From: a virus
IMG/VR virus record: IMGVR_UViG_3300048780_000322
Coordinates: 1-24,143 of that record
Reading direction: 5' to 3' (one strand)
DNA length: 24,143 bases
In this document: piece after piece, positions 21,765-24,143 of the stretch
Layout of the letters: the number at the start of each line of letters is the position of its first letter
How positions within the stretch are numbered: position 1 is the stretch's first letter
Notes under the pieces: generated by a model
Database searches by the model: none
What the model was told of the DNA's origin: nothing
What the model saw: the letters and a program-made list of their open reading frames with translations, nothing else
Program-made: the position numbers and the translations under genes

Positions 21765-22187
21765 TTACCCGATGACTTTCTCAACTAACGTACGTGCCTC
21801 ATCGACCGTTTGCGCAGAGAGCACGTCAAAGAGGGCTTTGCGGAACTTCATGCGTTTCACATTGCGCTGTTCGATCGCTTCCTGTTGGATCGATTCCAAC
21901 TCGGCTTTTCCATTGTCCTGCGGTTCGTAGTCAATGGCGATCATGCCATCGTCCACGTGATAGCCCATGCTCCTCAATTGCCCGAGTGCATCGGAGAGCT
22001 TAGTGCGCATCGACCGGACGGCTTCAAAGAGATTACGCGTGCGGGAACGGGCTTCGGCCCTGGGCGCAAGATCGCGCTTGATCGAATCAAAATACCCGTC
22101 AAAGTCTTTCTCGAATCGACGCTCGGCCTCGCGGATGAGATCCGCAAATGCTTTGCGCTGTTCGTCGGTGATATGTTCAGTGTTCAT
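21765..22187 (-). CDS. Helical hypothetical protein
   Basis: The 140-aa product is nearly all helical and charged. It begins MNTEHITDEQRKAFADLI and includes RNLFEAVRSMRTKLSDALGQ and a short strand DDGMIAIDYEP. I do not recognise a family. The leader (AACTAATCACACAATC) has no G and no Shine-Dalgarno site, like the virion genes. It lies between the Zn-cluster protein and the RGRP-type protein and likely shares their transcript. Confidence 0.65.
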   Translation of the reverse strand: MNTEHITDEQRKAFADLIREAERRFEKDFDGYFDSIKRDLAPRAEARSRTRNLFEAVRSMRTKLSDALGQLRSMGYHVDDGMIAIDYEPQDNGKAELESIQQEAIEQRNVKRMKFRKALFDVLSAQTVDEARTLVEKVIG

Positions 22188-22201
22188 GATTGTGTGATTA
22201 G

Positions 22202-22759
22202 TTAATTGTTTTTGCTGAATTGATCAGCGGATTCGGTTGCTCCTGGAAGCGAAGTCGCGTTCATCACGTCCATGATGGCCGCGTCGATGTCTCCCATATA
22301 GCCGCCGAATTCGTTTACCACTTCATGCAGTTTGTCAGTCAAGGTCTCAATGCGACCCTGAAAATCGGCAATATCAACTTCGCGATGCTTGATGAGTTTG
22401 AGTACCAGCTTCGCTCGGTCTTGCGCCGAAATCTCCGAACCTTCCGGTTCTTCGTAAATGATCTTCGGTTCTTGGTCCATGGTTGTAGTGGTTAGCGCAC
22501 GGTTATTCTCTTGGTCGTCGTCGATTGATACGGACATGATCCGATAACAGTCGTTGCAAAATCCGGAGTCTGGATGATCAGAGCAACGAAAACAGACCGT
22601 CTTATTGCACCAATCGCAGACAATGAAATTCGTGTCGGGAGTCGGTTCAACTTCTATGCGTGGAACGCCCAACCGTGAATACCTGAAGACCTCAAAGCCT
22701 CCTTCTACCGGCTCCTTACAGACGGAGCAGATCTCAGCGTTCGTTGTTTGAGTTGTCAT
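22202..22759 (-). CDS. Treble-clef/RING-like zinc protein, unknown role
   Basis: From the ATG at 22759 the product is 185 aa. An N-terminal zinc cluster has CSVCKEP at residues 11-17, a later IVCDWCNKTVCFRC and CNDCY, giving eight Cys/His ligands in a RING- or FYVE-like pattern. The C-terminal half is an acidic linker and a helical part (EISAQDRAKLVLKLIKHREV and onward). A GTG at 22885 would add 42 residues with no Shine-Dalgarno site; AGGGAAAAG lies about 13-18 bases before the chosen ATG. It follows the HerA-like gene and may be co-transcribed. Bacterial members are usually nucleic-acid- or protein-binding; the function is unknown. Confidence 0.65.
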   Translation of the reverse strand: MTTQTTNAEICSVCKEPVEGGFEVFRYSRLGVPRIEVEPTPDTNFIVCDWCNKTVCFRCSDHPDSGFCNDCYRIMSVSIDDDQENNRALTTTTMDQEPKIIYEEPEGSEISAQDRAKLVLKLIKHREVDIADFQGRIETLTDKLHEVVNEFGGYMGDIDAAIMDVMNATSLPGATESADQFSKNN

Positions 22760-22901
22760 GGAATAGGTTCTTTTCCCTGCTTCCGCAACAGTGATCGTCA
22801 AATGTCCGTCCGCTCGGCGGTGGCTTATTGAGATCACGAAATGATTATGCGCCGGTCTGGCGTGAATTCGCGTGGTGATTATCACTCACTAGAGACGCCA
22901 G

Positions 22902-24143
22902 TTACGCTGAAGACGCAAGGAATCTATTTATCTTTTCAATCACATCTTTCCGCTTTGTCCCGTAGCGTTGGAGGGAGTGCTTGATGAGCTTAGTGGGGTT
23001 GGCTTCATCGCCACGTTTTTGGATCGTGGGCCAGCCGACTATTCTCCGGGCGGTGGGAGCGTCGGTGATGGTGCGGCAGTAAAACTCGTATCGCGGGAGT
23101 GAAGTAATGTGCGTGGCCTGGATCTGTTCCTCGTTCCAATTCTCCTGAATTGCCTTGGCGTCCTCGCCGGAAACATTGAAGGTGATCTGGGTTGGGCAGT
23201 TTGAGAACACGTCTTTCGCGAACGGGAGCTGGTACATTCCCTGTGATGCCAAGACGAGCGTGATGGCATATTTGCGACTTTCAGCAAGGAGAGTTCCGAA
23301 CCTGCCGCCGTGGATGAAATTATGCACCTCGTCTGCGACGAGCATAAAGGGCGGCCGGGATTTCTGCTTTTCTCTCTTGAGCGCAGAGATAGATACCATT
23401 GAAACGATCAGTGAACCAAGGATCTGCGCGATCTCCTCTCCGAGCCGTCCTTTTGAAAACCGGCACACGACGATCTTCTTTGTGTTCATGATCTCAAGGA
23501 AGTCGAGAGATTGCGGTTGCCCGATGATGGGGATAATGGGCGGCCGGAGGAGCTTGCCCACTTTATTGATCGGCGGAGAGAACTTTGACATCTGCTCCGA
23601 GTCCCGAAGTTTCTCGTCGTACTGCTCTTTGAACATTTGAAGTAAGGGATTCTCGGTTGCGGCCAAAATCTTCTCTCTGAACTTGTCGTCGGCCATGAAG
23701 CGGAAGATGTGGACCGGCGTCGGATGGTCATAATATTCGCACACGGCGTCAATGGCGTTGATGATGACGCGCGCGGATTCGTCGCCCCATGCTGAACCCG
23801 CAAGGGATTTGAATGTTGTAAATAATGACTCTTTGCCAAGCTCTAATTCCTCTGGCGAATTGAAGTGGAGCGGATTGAACGGCGGCACGAGCGACGCATC
23901 GGGGTCTATCCAGATGAAATCCCGCATCCGGCTTTTGGGAATGAGCTTTGCGATCTGGTCGGCGGTGTCGCCGTGAGGATCAATAAAAAGTCCGCCGTTG
24001 CCCTGGCGGATGTGTTCGATGAACAAGTTGACGAGCAGGGTGGATTTGCCCATGCCGGACATCCCCTCGATATTGATATGCCTGGTGGAGTCGATGAAGA
24101 ACTCCTGATTAGTGATGGAATCTCTGCCGAGTGAGATTTGCAT
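22902..24143 (-). CDS. HerA/TraD-like P-loop ATPase (type IV coupling or packaging type), N-terminus at window edge
   Basis: This 413-aa protein has a Walker A GMSGMGKST at residues 27-35, a GLFIDPHGD block at 51-59, PPFNPL near 87-92, Walker B FMLVADEVHNF at 266-276 and an LASQG sensor at 298-302. These are the marks of the HerA/FtsK/TraD superfamily, with the conjugative-coupling signature IDPHGD...FNPL. Members move DNA through a membrane pore or into a capsid using ATP. The ATG lies on the last three bases of the window, so whether the real protein is longer cannot be seen. A membrane or VirB8-like N-terminal part could be missing. It heads a minus group with the zinc protein, the helical protein and the RGRP protein. 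Confidence 0.85.
   Translation of the reverse strand: MQISLGRDSITNQEFFIDSTRHINIEGMSGMGKSTLLVNLFIEHIRQGNGGLFIDPHGDTADQIAKLIPKSRMRDFIWIDPDASLVPPFNPLHFNSPEELELGKESLFTTFKSLAGSAWGDESARVIINAIDAVCEYYDHPTPVHIFRFMADDKFREKILAATENPLLQMFKEQYDEKLRDSEQMSKFSPPINKVGKLLRPPIIPIIGQPQSLDFLEIMNTKKIVVCRFSKGRLGEEIAQILGSLIVSMVSISALKREKQKSRPPFMLVADEVHNFIHGGRFGTLLAESRKYAITLVLASQGMYQLPFAKDVFSNCPTQITFNVSGEDAKAIQENWNEEQIQATHITSLPRYEFYCRTITDAPTARRIVGWPTIQKRGDEANPTKLIKHSLQRYGTKRKDVIEKINRFLASSA

Overview
The window looks like phage or prophage DNA of about 50% GC. The host is probably a Patescibacteria/CPR-type bacterium. That placement rests on protein style only: a papain-like protein ending in a Leu/Ile-rich coiled tail, small HNH and DUF932 proteins, a large virion protein starting MICLPK, and a HerA/TraD-like ATPase. 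No rRNA, tRNA or integrase is visible. Genes are dense, mostly on the minus strand, and many overlap by 1-4 nt.

Layout from left to right. (1) 1-2157: a small gene cut by the left edge, a 460-nt noncoding stretch with strongly foldable elements, two small membrane/helical genes, then a 590-nt noncoding stretch with operator-like repeats. (2) 2158-4130: an exported lytic-transglycosylase-like protein and a restriction-modification pair, an MT-A70 methyltransferase on plus and a BglII/BstYI-type endonuclease on minus, converging on a shared TTAA. (3) 4131-5254: a three-gene minus operon (DUF932, mini-HNH, small Zn protein) closed by an intrinsic terminator. (4) 5390-7516: a small phage protein, a metallophosphoesterase, a holin-like membrane protein and a papain-fold peptidase. 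(5) 7630-8271: a lone plus-strand gene for a secreted or surface beta-rich protein. (6) 8268-20705: a podovirus-like virion module read right to left: major capsid protein fragment, decoration-like protein, fibre/collar proteins, a 773-aa LamG repeat protein, a coiled-coil membrane protein, a nozzle-like tail protein, a spike-like protein, an adaptor-like protein and three large internal/ejected-type proteins, one with an HNH motif. (7) 20708-21583: a plus-strand cassette of a 54-aa protein, a mini zinc ribbon and a CHC2 zinc-finger primase fragment. (8) 21528-24143: minus genes from a HerA/TraD-like ATPase through two accessory proteins to a small RGRP-type protein.

Points most worth attention. 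The capsid reading frame stays open 21 codons past its first ATG and is then cut by the opposite-strand cassette, so portal, terminase and the capsid N-terminus are missing here. This is a real rearrangement or an assembly join. The HNH virion protein has a start-less N-terminal extension lying directly behind tandem in-frame TGA codons. Most virion genes lack Shine-Dalgarno sites and instead have G-free leaders, while accessory genes carry strong AAGGAG-type sites. Three hairpins separate the head-proximal genes, and an unassigned structured RNA candidate lies at 531-658.
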